The position numbers and the translations under genes were made by a program. Below are positions 47,741 through 57,242 of a DNA stretch of 64,000 bases, piece after piece. The DNA is from Streptomyces gilvus. Lineage in GTDB: Bacteria > Actinomycetota > Actinomycetes > Streptomycetales > Streptomycetaceae. The DNA lies in the NCBI RefSeq assembly GCF_022513565.1, contig NZ_JAKWBE010000007.1, positions 124,001-188,000 of the forward strand, given 5' to 3'. Below the pieces are notes generated by a model, which worked only from the letters and a program-made list of their open reading frames with translations, did not search any database and was not told where the DNA came from. The number at the start of each line of letters is the position of its first letter. Positions within the stretch are counted from its first letter, which is position 1.

Positions 47741-48349
47741 GAAGAAGGTGGAGATGTTCTTCGCCTGGAGGATGTTCTGGTCGAGCAGGATGGTGCGGCG
47801 GGCGACCTGGAGGCGGCCGTCGGGCGTGCGGCGCAGGAGGTCGGTGCGGCCGCCGGCGAAGACGTTCTCCTCGCGTTCCAGGCGGTTGCGATACACGAGG
47901 AAGGCCGAGGTCACGTAGAGGTCGGCGGCGGTGAAACCGTCGTGTTCGGCGGGGTCGGCGTGGCGCACCATCACGTTGGTGACGAGGTGGCGGGTGCGTG
48001 AGGGCGGGTCCTCGGCCCAGGCCATGCCGGAGTCGAAGCGCCGGATGCGCCAGGCGAGGCTGTCCTTGGTCTCGTCGTAGAAGGCGGCCTCGCCGCGTGC
48101 GGCGACGGACAGGGCCTGCTGCCGGCGCAGGCGGTTGGTGCGCGTCGGCATCCAGTAGTCGAGGTCGTCGGCGAGGAGTTCGAGCCAGTCGGCGAAGCGG
48201 CCGGCGTCCAGGAGGGCGGCTTCCTCGTAGTAGAACTGCTCGACCTCGAAGTGCGTGTCCCGGTCGGCGCGTTGCCCGGCGCCCGGCGGGTGCGGTGCGG
48301 TGGCGGTGCTCACGGTGTCATTCGGTCCCTTCTCCGTGGGGTGCGGCAT
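47738..48349 (-). CDS. hcaF: Ring-hydroxylating dioxygenase beta subunit (HcaF/BphA2-like)
   Basis: A 203-residue structural small subunit of the terminal oxygenase (alpha3-beta3 hexamer). FEVEQFYYEEAALLDAGRF, ADDLDYWMPTRTNR and ARRTILLDQNILQAKNISTFF (shown only in part: RRTILLDQNIL) fit the family. The start is ATG 48349 next to the reductase stop; GTG 48313 is a possible alternative that gives a more usual N-terminus. It ends in a tandem repeat. Confidence 0.88.
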   Translation of the reverse strand: MPHPTEKGPNDTVSTATAPHPPGAGQRADRDTHFEVEQFYYEEAALLDAGRFADWLELLADDLDYWMPTRTNRLRRQQALSVAARGEAAFYDETKDSLAWRIRRFDSGMAWAEDPPSRTRHLVTNVMVRHADPAEHDGFTAADLYVTSAFLVYRNRLEREENVFAGGRTDLLRRTPDGRLQVARRTILLDQNILQAKNISTFF

Positions 48350-48350
48350 G

Positions 48351-49577
48351 TCAGCCGCGCAGCAGTGACCGCAGGTTCACCGACGGGTCGGCCAACGGGC
48401 CTGCCCTGACGGCTACTTGGCGGTCGATCATGCGGCGCGCGGCCCGCACGGCCATCGGGTCGTCGACGGAGGCGGCGGCGACGACGTGTCCGTCGCGCAG
48501 GCCGAAGACGGCGAAGGCCGGGTCGTCGTACGAGCCGCGGACCACGGTCAGCTCGGCGGACGCCATGTGCCCGACGGCTTCGACGTGCCGGTCGTGGCGG
48601 TCGGTCCAGAACCATGGAGCCGTCGCTGGCGGCGGCGTGGTCCCCAGGAGGGTGGCCGCGGCGCGGGCGCCGTCGTGCTGGGCGGCCTCCCAGTGCTCGG
48701 TGCGCGGCAGCAGCACGCCGTCGCGCCGGGTGCGGGCGGGGTCGCCGACGGCGAGCACGGCCGGGTGGGAGGTGAGCTGACGCTCGTCGACCACGATGCC
48801 GCCCTCGACCCGAAGGCCCGCGCTCTGGGCGATCTCGGTGCGCGGCACCATGCCGACGCCCAGCAGCACCGCGTCGAAGACCTGCGGCTCGGCGGCAGGC
48901 TCGCCGGCATCGGTGAACCGTGCCTCGATGCCGCCGGGGCGGTCCGTGAAGCCGTCCACGCCGGTGTGCAGGGTCGTGATCCCCGCCCTGTGGTGCAACC
49001 CGTGCAGCCAGTCGGCCAGTTCGGCCCCGATCGCGGCCGCGAGGGGTACGGCCACGGGGTCGGCCAGGACGACCTCACAGCCCAGGCGCACCGCCGTGGA
49101 GGCGGCCTCCGCCCCGATCAGTCCCGCGCCGACCACCAGGACGCGCGCTCCCGAACCGAGTGCCTCGCGCAGCCGGTCGGCGTCCTTCGCCGTGCGCAGC
49201 ACATGGACGCGGTCGCTGTGCGCGCCGGGGATCGGCGGGCGGGCCGCGCCGCCTCCGGTGGCCAGGACCACGCGGTCGGCGGGCAGCAGGGCGCCGTCCA
49301 CCAGCTCGACCGCGCCGTCGGCGGGGCGCAGCGCGGAGACGGTCGTGCGGTTCATCAGCCGTACGCGCTGGTCGTCGTACCACTGCTGGGGCTTGAGGGC
49401 GATCTGCTTGATGTCTTGCGTACCGGCCAGGAAGTCCTTGGACAGGGGCGGCCGGTCGTAGGGGAACTCGCCGGCGTCCACGAGGGTGAGGTCACCGTCG
49501 AAGCCGCCCGCCCGCAGGGCGCCGGCCGTGCTGACCCCGGCGACGCCCCCGCCCACGATGACCACGCGCTCGCTCAC
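48351..49577 (-). CDS. hcaD: Dioxygenase ferredoxin reductase (HcaD/BphA4-like)
   Basis: A 408-residue FAD/NADH reductase. FAD motif VIVGGGVAGVSTAGALR at the N-terminus, NAD motif VLVVGAGLIGAEAAS (about 149-163), the second FAD motif LAVGDPAR and the DRPPLSK signature. It takes electrons from NADH to the Rieske ferredoxin encoded immediately upstream. GTG 49577 overlaps the ferredoxin stop by four bases. Confidence 0.9.
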   Translation of the reverse strand: MSERVVIVGGGVAGVSTAGALRAGGFDGDLTLVDAGEFPYDRPPLSKDFLAGTQDIKQIALKPQQWYDDQRVRLMNRTTVSALRPADGAVELVDGALLPADRVVLATGGGAARPPIPGAHSDRVHVLRTAKDADRLREALGSGARVLVVGAGLIGAEAASTAVRLGCEVVLADPVAVPLAAAIGAELADWLHGLHHRAGITTLHTGVDGFTDRPGGIEARFTDAGEPAAEPQVFDAVLLGVGMVPRTEIAQSAGLRVEGGIVVDERQLTSHPAVLAVGDPARTRRDGVLLPRTEHWEAAQHDGARAAATLLGTTPPPATAPWFWTDRHDRHVEAVGHMASAELTVVRGSYDDPAFAVFGLRDGHVVAAASVDDPMAVRAARRMIDRQVAVRAGPLADPSVNLRSLLRG

Positions 49578-49915
49578 GGTGTCTCACCCGGGAAGAGGTA
49601 GACCTCGCCGTCGCGGACCTCGACCCGGTGCGGGCAGGTGTCGCGGGTCGCGGGGAGGCCCTGGACCTCGCCGCTCTTGAGACAGAACCTGCTGGAGTGC
49701 AGCGGGCACTCGACGTAGCCGTCCTCCACCCAGCCCTCGGCCAGGGACGCGGTCTCGTGGGTGCAGGTGTCGTTCAGCGCGTACACGGTGTCGTCGGTGT
49801 CGCGCAGCAGGGCGATGTCGTCGTCGGTGCCGGTGACGGACTTGTCGACGGCGATGCCCTCGCCCTGCGGGATGTCGTCCAGGGACGCCACCCGGATGCC
49901 GTCTCCGGCGCTCAT
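49574..49915 (-). CDS. hcaC: Rieske-type ferredoxin of the dioxygenase (HcaC/BphA3-like)
   Basis: A 113-residue [2Fe-2S] protein with Rieske ligands Cys-x-His at CTHET (about 51-53) and Cys-x2-His at CPLHS (about 70-73). It carries electrons from the reductase to the oxygenase alpha subunit. ATG 49915 is preceded by GAGGAG inside the alpha-subunit 3' end; the genes overlap by four bases. Confidence 0.92.
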   Translation of the reverse strand: MSAGDGIRVASLDDIPQGEGIAVDKSVTGTDDDIALLRDTDDTVYALNDTCTHETASLAEGWVEDGYVECPLHSSRFCLKSGEVQGLPATRDTCPHRVEVRDGEVYLFPGETP

Positions 49916-51261
49916 GCTCGCTCCTCGTGCCATGCGGGGGTGTTCATCAGCTCGCGCCAGCGGCCGTAGAAGGCCCGGCCGGCGGCGTCGCTGTACAGCT
50001 CACTGGTTTTGCCGGGGTGGCGGCCGTCCGCACGTTCGGAGCCCATGCCCATCTGGTAGTTGAGGGCGACCCCGCCCGTGATGAAGCCGTGCGAGATGGC
50101 CTGCACCTCGCTCCAGTTCTCGCCGTCGTCCTGCTCGAAGATGCCGCTGGGTCCGAAGGTGCGCAGGTTGTACAGGCGCTGCGCCTCCCGTACCTCTTCG
50201 GGCATCGACTTGTCGACGACGGTCCAGGCCCAGACCTCCATCCGGTCCGGCCCCTTGGGGTGCCAGACGCGGATCGAGCCGTTGACCGGCAGGTAGGAGA
50301 AGTTCGGGAAGACGGTGGCGTGACCGTTGGTCAGCGGGCCCTCGACGCAGGCCTCGCCGAGGCGGGCGCGCAGCGCGTCGTAGTCCGTCCACCGGTGCAC
50401 GGTCTCGGCGTCGAAGCGGTTCTTGGGGTGCACCGGGAAGCCGGCGCCGTTCCCGTGGGCGTCGCTGTACTGCCGGCCCGTGCGGTGCACGATCTCTTCC
50501 TTGGGCTTCCTGCCGCTGGGCGAGAGCACCATGATGGCCGAGGCGTGGCTCATGTTGACGTGGTACCAGTCGGTGGCGAACTGCTCGGCCGCCAGCTTCC
50601 AGTTGCCTTCGAGCACCCACTTGTGGACTCCGCCGACCACCACGGTGCCTTCGTCGTCGTGGTCGAGCATCGCGTCCATGTACCAGGCCATGTCGCCCAG
50701 CGACTCGCGCAACGGCAGTGGTTCGGGGTTCCAGGTGCCGAAGACCAGACCGTGGTAGCTCTCCACGTGCGGCACTTCCACCAGGCCCCAGTCACCCGTG
50801 GTGAAGGTCTCGGGGTAGCCGTCCTGGTTGGGCACGCTGACGAGGGAGCCGTCCAGGTTGTAGGACCAGCCGTGGTAGGTGCAGGTGAAGTTGCGGGTGG
50901 TGCCGAAGTCGGCGCGGCAGACGCGGGCACCGCGGTGGCGGCAGGAGTTCAGGTACGCGCGGATGCGGCGGTCGCGGTCGAGGGTGACGATGACCGGGTC
51001 CTCGCCCATGTACGTGGTGAAGAAGTCGCCCGGCTTGTGGAACTGGTCGGTGTGCGCGAGGAACAGCCAGCTCGGCGCGAAGACGCGGCGCAGTTCCTGC
51101 CGGTACAGCTCCTGGTCGGTGAAGATCACCCGGTCCACGAGCCCGCCCTCGGTGTCCACGAGCCCGGAGACGTCGAGGTTGTGCACCAGCTCTTCCGGGC
51201 GCCGCAGGTCCCCTCGCGGGGCCGTGGTGGCCGCGCCCCGGGGTTCGTTCGTCGAGGTCAT
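49912..51261 (-). CDS. hcaE: Ring-hydroxylating dioxygenase alpha subunit (HcaE/BphA1-like)
   Basis: A 449-residue terminal oxygenase. Rieske ligands are CRHRG and CTYHGW (residues about 97-120); the mononuclear Fe(II) histidines are in DWYHVNMSH (about 222-230). WLFLAHTDQFHKPGDFFTTYMG (split: HKPGDFFTTYMG) closely matches HcaE/biphenyl dioxygenases. It adds O2 across the ring of a phenylpropanoid-type substrate to give a cis-dihydrodiol. ATG 51261 is used; no strong ribosome site is visible. It heads the seven-gene minus-strand operon. Confidence 0.9.
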   Translation of the reverse strand: MTSTNEPRGAATTAPRGDLRRPEELVHNLDVSGLVDTEGGLVDRVIFTDQELYRQELRRVFAPSWLFLAHTDQFHKPGDFFTTYMGEDPVIVTLDRDRRIRAYLNSCRHRGARVCRADFGTTRNFTCTYHGWSYNLDGSLVSVPNQDGYPETFTTGDWGLVEVPHVESYHGLVFGTWNPEPLPLRESLGDMAWYMDAMLDHDDEGTVVVGGVHKWVLEGNWKLAAEQFATDWYHVNMSHASAIMVLSPSGRKPKEEIVHRTGRQYSDAHGNGAGFPVHPKNRFDAETVHRWTDYDALRARLGEACVEGPLTNGHATVFPNFSYLPVNGSIRVWHPKGPDRMEVWAWTVVDKSMPEEVREAQRLYNLRTFGPSGIFEQDDGENWSEVQAISHGFITGGVALNYQMGMGSERADGRHPGKTSELYSDAAGRAFYGRWRELMNTPAWHEERA

Positions 51262-51362
51262 GCGCCCAGGCAACAGCAGGGCACCGGCCGTCGGCCATCG
51301 GCCGTTCCGCCGTGCGGCACACGCGCTGTCCAGGGCCGTCGGCGGCGGGAGAGCGTACGGTC
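51262..51362. promoter_or_regulatory. Divergent promoter region of the hca and mhp operons
   Basis: 101 bp between the two operons. It holds TTCCGC-CGT-GCGGCA at 51305-51319, an imperfect inverted repeat (inner CCGC/GCGG perfect) of a type seen for IclR regulators, and a CGGCCGTCGGCCATCGGCCG stretch just before it. This is the natural place for pathway control. Confidence 0.45.
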
Positions 51363-52361
51363 ATGCTTGCTGCCACCGCCGTCTCCCAGAGCGCGAGCGA
51401 CCCGCTGGCCGGGCTCGTGCTGGGCGACGTTCCCCCGCCCGAGCCCCGGCCCGGCTGGTCGAGAGTCCGGGTCGTCTCCTCCTCGCTGAACATGCACGAT
51501 CTGTGGACGCTGCGCGGCGTCGGCCACCCGCCCGAGCGGCTGCCCGTCGTGCTCGGCTGTGACGCCGCGGGGTACGACGAGGACGGCGACGAGGTCCTCG
51601 TCCACCCCGTCATCGCGGACCCGGACGCCGGGCTCGGCGACGAGACCCTCGATCCGGATCGGGCCCTGCTCTCCGAGCAGCACGACGGCGCCTTCGCCGA
51701 GTACCTCTCCGTTCCGACCCGCAACCTGATCCCCAAGCCGGCCTGGCTCTCCTTCGACGAGGCGGCCTGCCTGCCCGTCGCCTGGGGCACGGCCTACCGC
51801 ATGCTGTTCACACAGGCCCGGGTCAGGGCCGGGGACCGCGTCCTGGTGCAGGGCGCCGGCGGCGGTGTCGCCTCGGCCGCGATCAAGCTGGCCGTGGCCG
51901 CGGGCGCCGTCGTCTACGCCACCAGCCGCAGCGAGGACAAGCGCGCCCAGGCCCGGTCGTGGGGCGTGCGCGCGGCACTGGCGAGCGGCGAGCGGCTGCC
52001 GGAGCGCGTGGACATCGTGATCGAGACGGTGGGCGAGGCCACCTGGTCGCATTCGCTCAAGTCGCTGCGCCCGGGCGGCACTCTGGTCACCGCGGGCGCC
52101 ACCAGCGGTATGAACCCGCCCGCCGACCTGGGCCGCGTCTTCTATCTGCAGCAGCGCGTCCTCGGCTCGACCGGCTGCACGCGCGGCGAACTGGTGTCGC
52201 TGCTGAAGCTGATGGACGCCACGGGGGTACGCCCGGTGATCGACCGCACGCTGCCGCTCAGCGAGATCCACAAGGGATTCCAGCTCATGATCGACGGACG
52301 CCTGACCGGAAAGCTCGTCATCCACCCGTCCGACGCAGATCAGGCAGGAGCATTGCCATGA
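51363..52361 (+). CDS. MDR-superfamily (quinone-oxidoreductase-like) dehydrogenase
   Basis: A 332-residue medium-chain reductase. The N-terminal GroES-like part has LNMHDLWTLRGVG and PVVLGCDAAGYDEDGDEV, and the NADPH motif is QGAGGGVASAAI (about 158). It lacks the structural-zinc Cys cluster and looks like the quinone oxidoreductase group. As the first gene of the mhp operon it might reduce the side-chain double bond of cinnamate-like acids (inference). ATG 51363 has GGGAGAG upstream; the stop overlaps mhpB. Confidence 0.8.
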   Translation: MLAATAVSQSASDPLAGLVLGDVPPPEPRPGWSRVRVVSSSLNMHDLWTLRGVGHPPERLPVVLGCDAAGYDEDGDEVLVHPVIADPDAGLGDETLDPDRALLSEQHDGAFAEYLSVPTRNLIPKPAWLSFDEAACLPVAWGTAYRMLFTQARVRAGDRVLVQGAGGGVASAAIKLAVAAGAVVYATSRSEDKRAQARSWGVRAALASGERLPERVDIVIETVGEATWSHSLKSLRPGGTLVTAGATSGMNPPADLGRVFYLQQRVLGSTGCTRGELVSLLKLMDATGVRPVIDRTLPLSEIHKGFQLMIDGRLTGKLVIHPSDADQAGALP

Positions 52362-53305
52362 CCGCCGCAGCCGTGGGCCTGTCCCACTCTCCGCTCATCG
52401 GGAAGAACGATCCCGCGCCCGATGTCGTGGCATCCGTGGAGAAGGCCGTGGACGCGGCCCGCTCCTTCGTACGGGCCTTCGACCCCGAACTGGTCGTGCT
52501 GTACGCGCCGGACCACTACAACGGGTTCTTCTACAAGGAGATGCCGCCCTTCTGCCTGGCCACGGCCGCGCACGCGATCGGCGACTTCGACTCCGCGGCC
52601 GGGCCGCTCTCCGTGGACACCGATGCCGCGAACGCCCTTGCCCGGGGCGCCCTCGACCGTGGCATCGACCTGACCGTGTCGGCCCGCATGACCGTCGACC
52701 ACGGCTTCGTCCAGCCGCTGGAAGTTCTCTTCGGGGGCATCGACCACGTTCCTGTCGTGCCCGTCTTCGTCAACGGCGTGGCCACGCCCCTCGGCCCGGT
52801 CAGCCGTATCCGGGCGCTGGGCACGGCACTCGGCGATGCCGCCTCGGCACTCGACCGGCGTGTGCTCTTCCTCGGTTCCGGGGGCCTCTCCCACGACCCG
52901 CCGGTCCCGGTTCTCGACGGCGCGCCGCCTCGGGTCGCCGGCGCCCTCATCGAAGGGCACCCGCCCACAGCGGAGCAGCGGGCACGCGGCGAACAGCGCG
53001 TTGTCCAGGCCGGACGCGACTACGCAGCCGGATCGACCACGATGATCCCCATCAACCCGGAGTGGGACAACCTCGTCCTGGACACCTTCGAGGACGGTCG
53101 TCTCACCGACGTGGACGACTGGACCGTGGAGTGGATGGGCACCCAGGGCGGCGGCTCCGCTCACGAGGTACGCACCTGGATCGCCGCCTTCGCCTCCTTG
53201 GCCGCGACCGGTCCGTATCGCATGACCTCCCGCTTCTACGCGCCGATTCCCGAGTGGATCGCCGGATTCGCCGTGGCCACCGCCGTTGAGGAGCACACCA
53301 CATGA
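52358..53305 (+). CDS. mhpB: 2,3-dihydroxyphenylpropionate 1,2-dioxygenase (MhpB)
   Basis: A 315-residue type II (LigB-family) extradiol dioxygenase that opens the ring of 2,3-dihydroxyphenylpropionate or the cinnamate analogue. GLSHSPLIG, APDHYNGFFYKEMPPFC, VDHGFVQPLE, GSGGLSHDPP and YAPIPEWIAGF match E. coli MhpB (recalled) almost word for word. Histidines in these motifs bind Fe(II). The ATG overlaps the previous stop (ATGA), with AGGAG upstream. This gene fixes the pathway as phenylpropionate-type rather than biphenyl. Confidence 0.95.
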   Translation: MTAAAVGLSHSPLIGKNDPAPDVVASVEKAVDAARSFVRAFDPELVVLYAPDHYNGFFYKEMPPFCLATAAHAIGDFDSAAGPLSVDTDAANALARGALDRGIDLTVSARMTVDHGFVQPLEVLFGGIDHVPVVPVFVNGVATPLGPVSRIRALGTALGDAASALDRRVLFLGSGGLSHDPPVPVLDGAPPRVAGALIEGHPPTAEQRARGEQRVVQAGRDYAAGSTTMIPINPEWDNLVLDTFEDGRLTDVDDWTVEWMGTQGGGSAHEVRTWIAAFASLAATGPYRMTSRFYAPIPEWIAGFAVATAVEEHTT

Positions 53306-54147
53306 CCGACCACGAAGATCTCGTCGCCGCGGCGGCGGACCGACTGCTGGCCGCCGCGGCCACGGGCCGGCCGTGCGCCCCCGTCCGTGACGTGCTCGGC
53401 ACCGCCGACATCGCCCTGGCCTACGCCGTGCAGAGCCGGCTCGGGGCGCGCAGGGTGGCCGCCGGTGCCGCCGTCACCGGCCGCAAGATCGGCCTCACCT
53501 CCCCGGCCGTGCAGCAGCAACTCGGCGTCGACCAGCCGGACTTCGGCGTCCTCTTCGCCGACATGGACGTGTCCGGCCTCGCGACCGTACCGACCTCGCG
53601 GCTGCTCCAGCCCAAGGTCGAGGCGGAGATCGCCTTCGTCCTCGGCGCCGACCTCGACGTCCCCGACCCGGATCCGGCGGCGGTACGCGCGGCTGTCGAC
53701 CACGCCCTGCCCGCCCTGGAGATCGTGGACAGCCGGATCGCCGGCTGGGACATCACCCTCACCGACACGATCGCCGACAACGCCTCCAGCGGCCTGTACG
53801 TCCTGGGGCGGACCCGGCTGGCGCTCACGGAGTTCGAGCCGCGCGACACCACGATGCGGATGTACGTGAACGACATCCTCGTCTCCGAGGGCGACGGAGC
53901 CGCCTGCCTGGACGATCCGCTCAACGCCCTGCTGTGGCTGGCACGCACCGCCCGCGCACACGGCGACCCGCTGCGCGCCGGACAGGTGGTCCTCTCCGGC
54001 GCTCTCGGCCCGATGGCCGCCGTCCGCCCCGGCGACACCGTCCGCGCGGACATCTCATCCCTCGGCACGGTCCGCACCACCTTCACCGACCGCACCACCA
54101 TCACCGACCACACGACAGCCACCGCCACCGACAAGGACCCGGCATGA
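53302..54147 (+). CDS. mhpD: 2-hydroxypenta-2,4-dienoate hydratase (MhpD)
   Basis: A 281-residue hydratase giving 4-hydroxy-2-oxovalerate. [48 protein letters not shown] and [12 protein letters not shown] are family hallmarks, and the metal-binding acidic residues in KVEAEIAF are kept. About 24 extra C-terminal residues ([15 protein letters not shown]...) come from an 18-bp tandem repeat and are not expected in the family. The start overlaps mhpB by four bases. Confidence 0.93.
   Translation: MTDHEDLVAAAADRLLAAAATGRPCAPVRDVLGTADIALAYAVQSRLGARRVAAGAAVTGRKIGLTSPAVQQQLGVDQPDFGVLFADMDVSGLATVPTSRLLQPKVEAEIAFVLGADLDVPDPDPAAVRAAVDHALPALEIVDSRIAGWDITLTDTIADNASSGLYVLGRTRLALTEFEPRDTTMRMYVNDILVSEGDGAACLDDPLNALLWLARTARAHGDPLRAGQVVLSGALGPMAAVRPGDTVRADISSLGTVRTTFTDRTTITDHTTATATDKDPA
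54073..54108 (+). repeat. 18-bp in-frame tandem repeat at the mhpD 3' end
   Basis: CGCACCACCTTCACCGAC followed by CGCACCACCATCACCGAC (one difference), then a decayed third copy to about 54132. It adds [12 protein letters not shown] to the protein. Confidence 0.85.
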
Positions 54148-55088
54148 ACAGGACGAAGGTCGCCGTCATCGGCTCCGGGAACATCGGAACCGACCTGATG
54201 ATCAAGCTGCTCCGTCTGTCGGAGACCCTGGAGATGGCCGCGATGGCCGGCATCGACCCGGAGTCCGACGGGCTCGCCCGCGCCCGCCGGCTCGGAGTGC
54301 CGACCACCCACGACGGCGTGGACGGCCTGATCGCGATGGACGGCTTCGACGACATCGAGCTCGTCTTCGACGCCACCTCGGCCAAGGCCCACCGCGCCAA
54401 CGCCGAACGGCTGGAACCGTACGGCAAGACGCTCATCGACCTCACACCGGCCGCGATCGGCCCGTTCGTCGTGCCACCGGTGAACCTCGACGCCCACCTC
54501 GGCGCCCGCGACGTCAACATGGTCACGTGCGGCGGCCAGGCCACCATCCCGATCGTCCACGCCATCGCACGGACCACACCGGTGCCGTACGCCGAGATCG
54601 TCGCGTCCATCGCGTCGAAGTCGGCGGGTCCCGGGACCCGCGCCAACATCGACGAGTTCACCGAGACCACGTCCGCCGCGATCGAGACGGTGGGCGGCGC
54701 CGCCCGCGGCAAGGCGATCATCGTCCTCAACCCGGCCGAACCGCCGCTGATCATGCGGGACACCGTCTTCTGCCTGACCGGCGACGCCGACCAGGACGCG
54801 GTCCGCGCCTCGGTCGCGGACATGGTGACCGAGGTGGCGCAGTACGTGCCCGGCTACCGGCTCAAGCAGGACGTCCAGTTCACGCCGCTCGCCGACGACG
54901 AGCCCGTGCACACCCTGCTCCCCGCCGGCGCCCCGAAGCCGACCACGAAGGTCACCGTCTTCCTGGAGGTGGAGGGCGCCGCGCACTACCTGCCCGCCTA
55001 CGCGGGCAACCTCGACATCATGACCTCGGCCGCCCTGCGCACCGCCGAGCGCATCGCCCACAACGCCCGACAGGGAGCCACCGCATGA
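54144..55088 (+). CDS. mhpF: Acetaldehyde dehydrogenase, acylating (MhpF)
   Basis: A 314-residue enzyme converting acetaldehyde, channelled from MhpE, to acetyl-CoA with NAD+. The Rossmann motif is [14 protein letters not shown], the catalytic Cys lies in [12 protein letters not shown], and [28 protein letters not shown] and [17 protein letters not shown] are as in E. coli MhpF. The ATG overlaps the mhpD stop. It forms a complex with the next gene product. Confidence 0.95.
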   Translation: MNRTKVAVIGSGNIGTDLMIKLLRLSETLEMAAMAGIDPESDGLARARRLGVPTTHDGVDGLIAMDGFDDIELVFDATSAKAHRANAERLEPYGKTLIDLTPAAIGPFVVPPVNLDAHLGARDVNMVTCGGQATIPIVHAIARTTPVPYAEIVASIASKSAGPGTRANIDEFTETTSAAIETVGGAARGKAIIVLNPAEPPLIMRDTVFCLTGDADQDAVRASVADMVTEVAQYVPGYRLKQDVQFTPLADDEPVHTLLPAGAPKPTTKVTVFLEVEGAAHYLPAYAGNLDIMTSAALRTAERIAHNARQGATA

Positions 55089-56107
55089 CCGTCGACCTGT
55101 ACGTCCAGGACGTCACGCTGCGCGACGGTATGCACGCCGTACGGCATCGCATCGCCCCCGCCGACGTGTCCCGCATCGTGGCCGCGCTCGACGCGGCGGG
55201 CGTGGCCGCCATCGAGGTCGCGCACGGCGACGGCCTGGCCGGCGGCTCGGTGAACTACGGCCCCGGCAGCCACACCGACTGGGAGTGGATCGAAGCCGCG
55301 GCCTCCGTGATCCAGCGGGCCACCCTCACCACGCTGCTGCTGCCCGGCATCGGCACCATCGCCGAACTCGAGCACGCCTACGCGCTCGGCGTGCGCTCGG
55401 TGCGGATCGCCACCCACTGCACCGAGGCGGACGTCGCCGCCCAGCACATCGCGACCGCCCGCGAACTGGGCATGGACGTCTCCGGGTTCCTCATGCTCAG
55501 CCACATGGCGCCCGCCGGCGAACTGGCCCGTCAGGCCCGCCTCATGGAGTCGTACGGCGCACACTGCGTCTACGTCACCGACTCCGGCGGCCGGCTCACC
55601 ATGGACGGCGTACGCGAACGCGTCCGGGCCTACCGCGATGTCCTGGACCCGGCCACCGAGATCGGCATCCACGCCCACCAGAACCTGTCGCTGGCCGTGG
55701 CGAACTCCGTCGCCGCCGTGGAGGAGGGCGTCACCCGCGTCGACGCGTCGCTGGCCGGGCACGGGGCCGGAGCGGGCAACTGCCCGATCGAGCCGTTCGT
55801 GGCGGTCGCCGACCTGCAGGGCTGGAAGCACGGCTGCGACCTGTTCGCCCTGCAGGACGCGGCCGACGACCTGGTCCGGCCGCTCCAGGACCGCCCGGTG
55901 CGGGTCGACCGCGAGACCCTCACGCTCGGCTACGCGGGCGTCTACTCCAGCTTCCTGCGGCACGCCGAGGCCGCCGCCCGCCGGTACGGCGTCGACGTGC
56001 GGAGCATCCTGCTCGAAGTGGGGCGCCGCGGACTCGTCGGCGGCCAGGAGGACATGATCGTGGACATCACCCTGGACCTGCTGAAGTCCGCCGGAACCGC
56101 CGCATAG
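55085..56107 (+). CDS. mhpE: 4-hydroxy-2-oxovalerate aldolase (MhpE)
   Basis: A 340-residue HMGL-like aldolase splitting 4-hydroxy-2-oxovalerate to pyruvate and acetaldehyde. [13 protein letters not shown] holds the metal and substrate residues; [40 protein letters not shown] and [14 protein letters not shown] carry the TIM-barrel metal ligands (Asp, His-x-His). It overlaps mhpF by four bases and ends the operon. Confidence 0.95.
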   Translation: MTVDLYVQDVTLRDGMHAVRHRIAPADVSRIVAALDAAGVAAIEVAHGDGLAGGSVNYGPGSHTDWEWIEAAASVIQRATLTTLLLPGIGTIAELEHAYALGVRSVRIATHCTEADVAAQHIATARELGMDVSGFLMLSHMAPAGELARQARLMESYGAHCVYVTDSGGRLTMDGVRERVRAYRDVLDPATEIGIHAHQNLSLAVANSVAAVEEGVTRVDASLAGHGAGAGNCPIEPFVAVADLQGWKHGCDLFALQDAADDLVRPLQDRPVRVDRETLTLGYAGVYSSFLRHAEAAARRYGVDVRSILLEVGRRGLVGGQEDMIVDITLDLLKSAGTAA

Positions 56108-56119
56108 CCGGGCCGGTCG

Positions 56120-56144
56120 CCGGGCCCTGCTCCTCCGGGCCCGG
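56120..56144. terminator. Hairpin after mhpE
   Basis: CCGGGCCC and GGGCCCGG arms around TGCTCCTCC between the convergent mhpE and IclR genes. Confidence 0.7.
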
Positions 56145-56325
56145 ACCCCGCGGGACCATTACGACAAGCCGGTCCACACGGATCAGGGTCTGCCGGCCGC
56201 CTGCGACGAGCGCTCCGGTGCCGCCGGCCCGGGCGGCGCAGACCTTCGGCCGGCAGACGGTAAGGGTGCGTCCGGACCTGAGGACGGTTCCGGTCGGTCG
56301 GCCGGCCGGACAGGTGTTCCGGCGT

Positions 56326-57135
56326 TCATGCGCGGACCGCATCCCTGTCCCCGCGGGTGCGTGCGCGGGTCAGCGCCCATGTCCGCGAGGCCTCCGCAGC
56401 GATGCGGCGTACGTCGGGACCCCAGGAGCGGGCGTCGGCCCGGGGGCGCATGGCGGCGACGGACAGGGCCGCCACCGCGCGGCCCCCCGCGGCGAACACC
56501 GGCGCGGCCACGCAGTTCAGGCCCGGCCGGCTCTCCTCGTCGTCGTAGGCGACGCCGTCGCGTCGGATGCGGTCCAGTTCGACGGTGAGCGCCGCGTGAT
56601 CCGTGAGGGTCCGGTCCGTGAAGCGGCGCAGCGGCTCCTCCTTCAGCCGGGCGAACACATCGGGCTGGTAGGCCAGGAGCACCTTGCCGACCGCGGTGGC
56701 GTGGGCGGGCAGGCGCCCGCCGATCCGGGAGGGAACAGGAGGCGCGTGGTGTCCGTAGAGCTTGCCGAGGTAGACGACATCGGTGCCGTGCAGGACGGCC
56801 AGGTGCACGGTCTGCCGGGTGGTCTCGTAGAGATCGGTCAGGAAGGGCAGCAGCGCGTCGCGTACGGCCTCGGAGCCCGGCGCGTACACCGACCGCCCCA
56901 GATGGTGCAGCCGCTCGCCCAGCCGGTAGTCCGTCCCCACGCGTTCGACGACGCCGTTGCGTTCCAGGTGGCCGAGGACGCGGTGAGCGGTCGACTTGCT
57001 GAGCCCGGCGCGCCGGGCGAGCTCACTGACCCCGACCCCGCTGCTCGCACCGTCACCGAAGGCGGCCAGCAGGCTGACGGCCTTGTCCACGGCCGCGCGG
57101 TCGTCGCGGACCGTGCTCGCAACGGACGTGCTCAT
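56326..57135 (-). CDS. IclR-family transcriptional regulator
   Basis: A 269-residue regulator with an N-terminal winged HTH (about 15-75: VSELARRAGLSKSTAHRVLGHL) and the IclR effector domain (VHLAVLHGTDVVYLGKL, LPAHATAVGKVLLAYQ, GLNCVAAPVF). Located next to the mhp operon and divergent from the XRE-cupin gene, it is the best candidate for pathway control by an aromatic ligand. ATG 57135. Confidence 0.9.
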   Translation of the reverse strand: MSTSVASTVRDDRAAVDKAVSLLAAFGDGASSGVGVSELARRAGLSKSTAHRVLGHLERNGVVERVGTDYRLGERLHHLGRSVYAPGSEAVRDALLPFLTDLYETTRQTVHLAVLHGTDVVYLGKLYGHHAPPVPSRIGGRLPAHATAVGKVLLAYQPDVFARLKEEPLRRFTDRTLTDHAALTVELDRIRRDGVAYDDEESRPGLNCVAAPVFAAGGRAVAALSVAAMRPRADARSWGPDVRRIAAEASRTWALTRARTRGDRDAVRA

Positions 57136-57171
57136 GGCTGCTCACCCCGGCTTCGAGATCTCTCGTCCACT

Positions 57172-57193
57172 GAAGTTGCCGATTGGCAACTTC
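57172..57193. promoter_or_regulatory. Perfect palindromic operator between the two regulator genes
   Basis: Arms GAAGTTGCC and GGCAACTTC around GATT. It sits 37 bp before the iclR start and 50 bp before the chosen start of the XRE-cupin gene, so either product could bind it and control both. Confidence 0.75.
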
Positions 57194-57242
57194 TATGTGA
57201 CAGATGATGCGAAGACCGACCCCGTTCGTCAACAATGACGGA

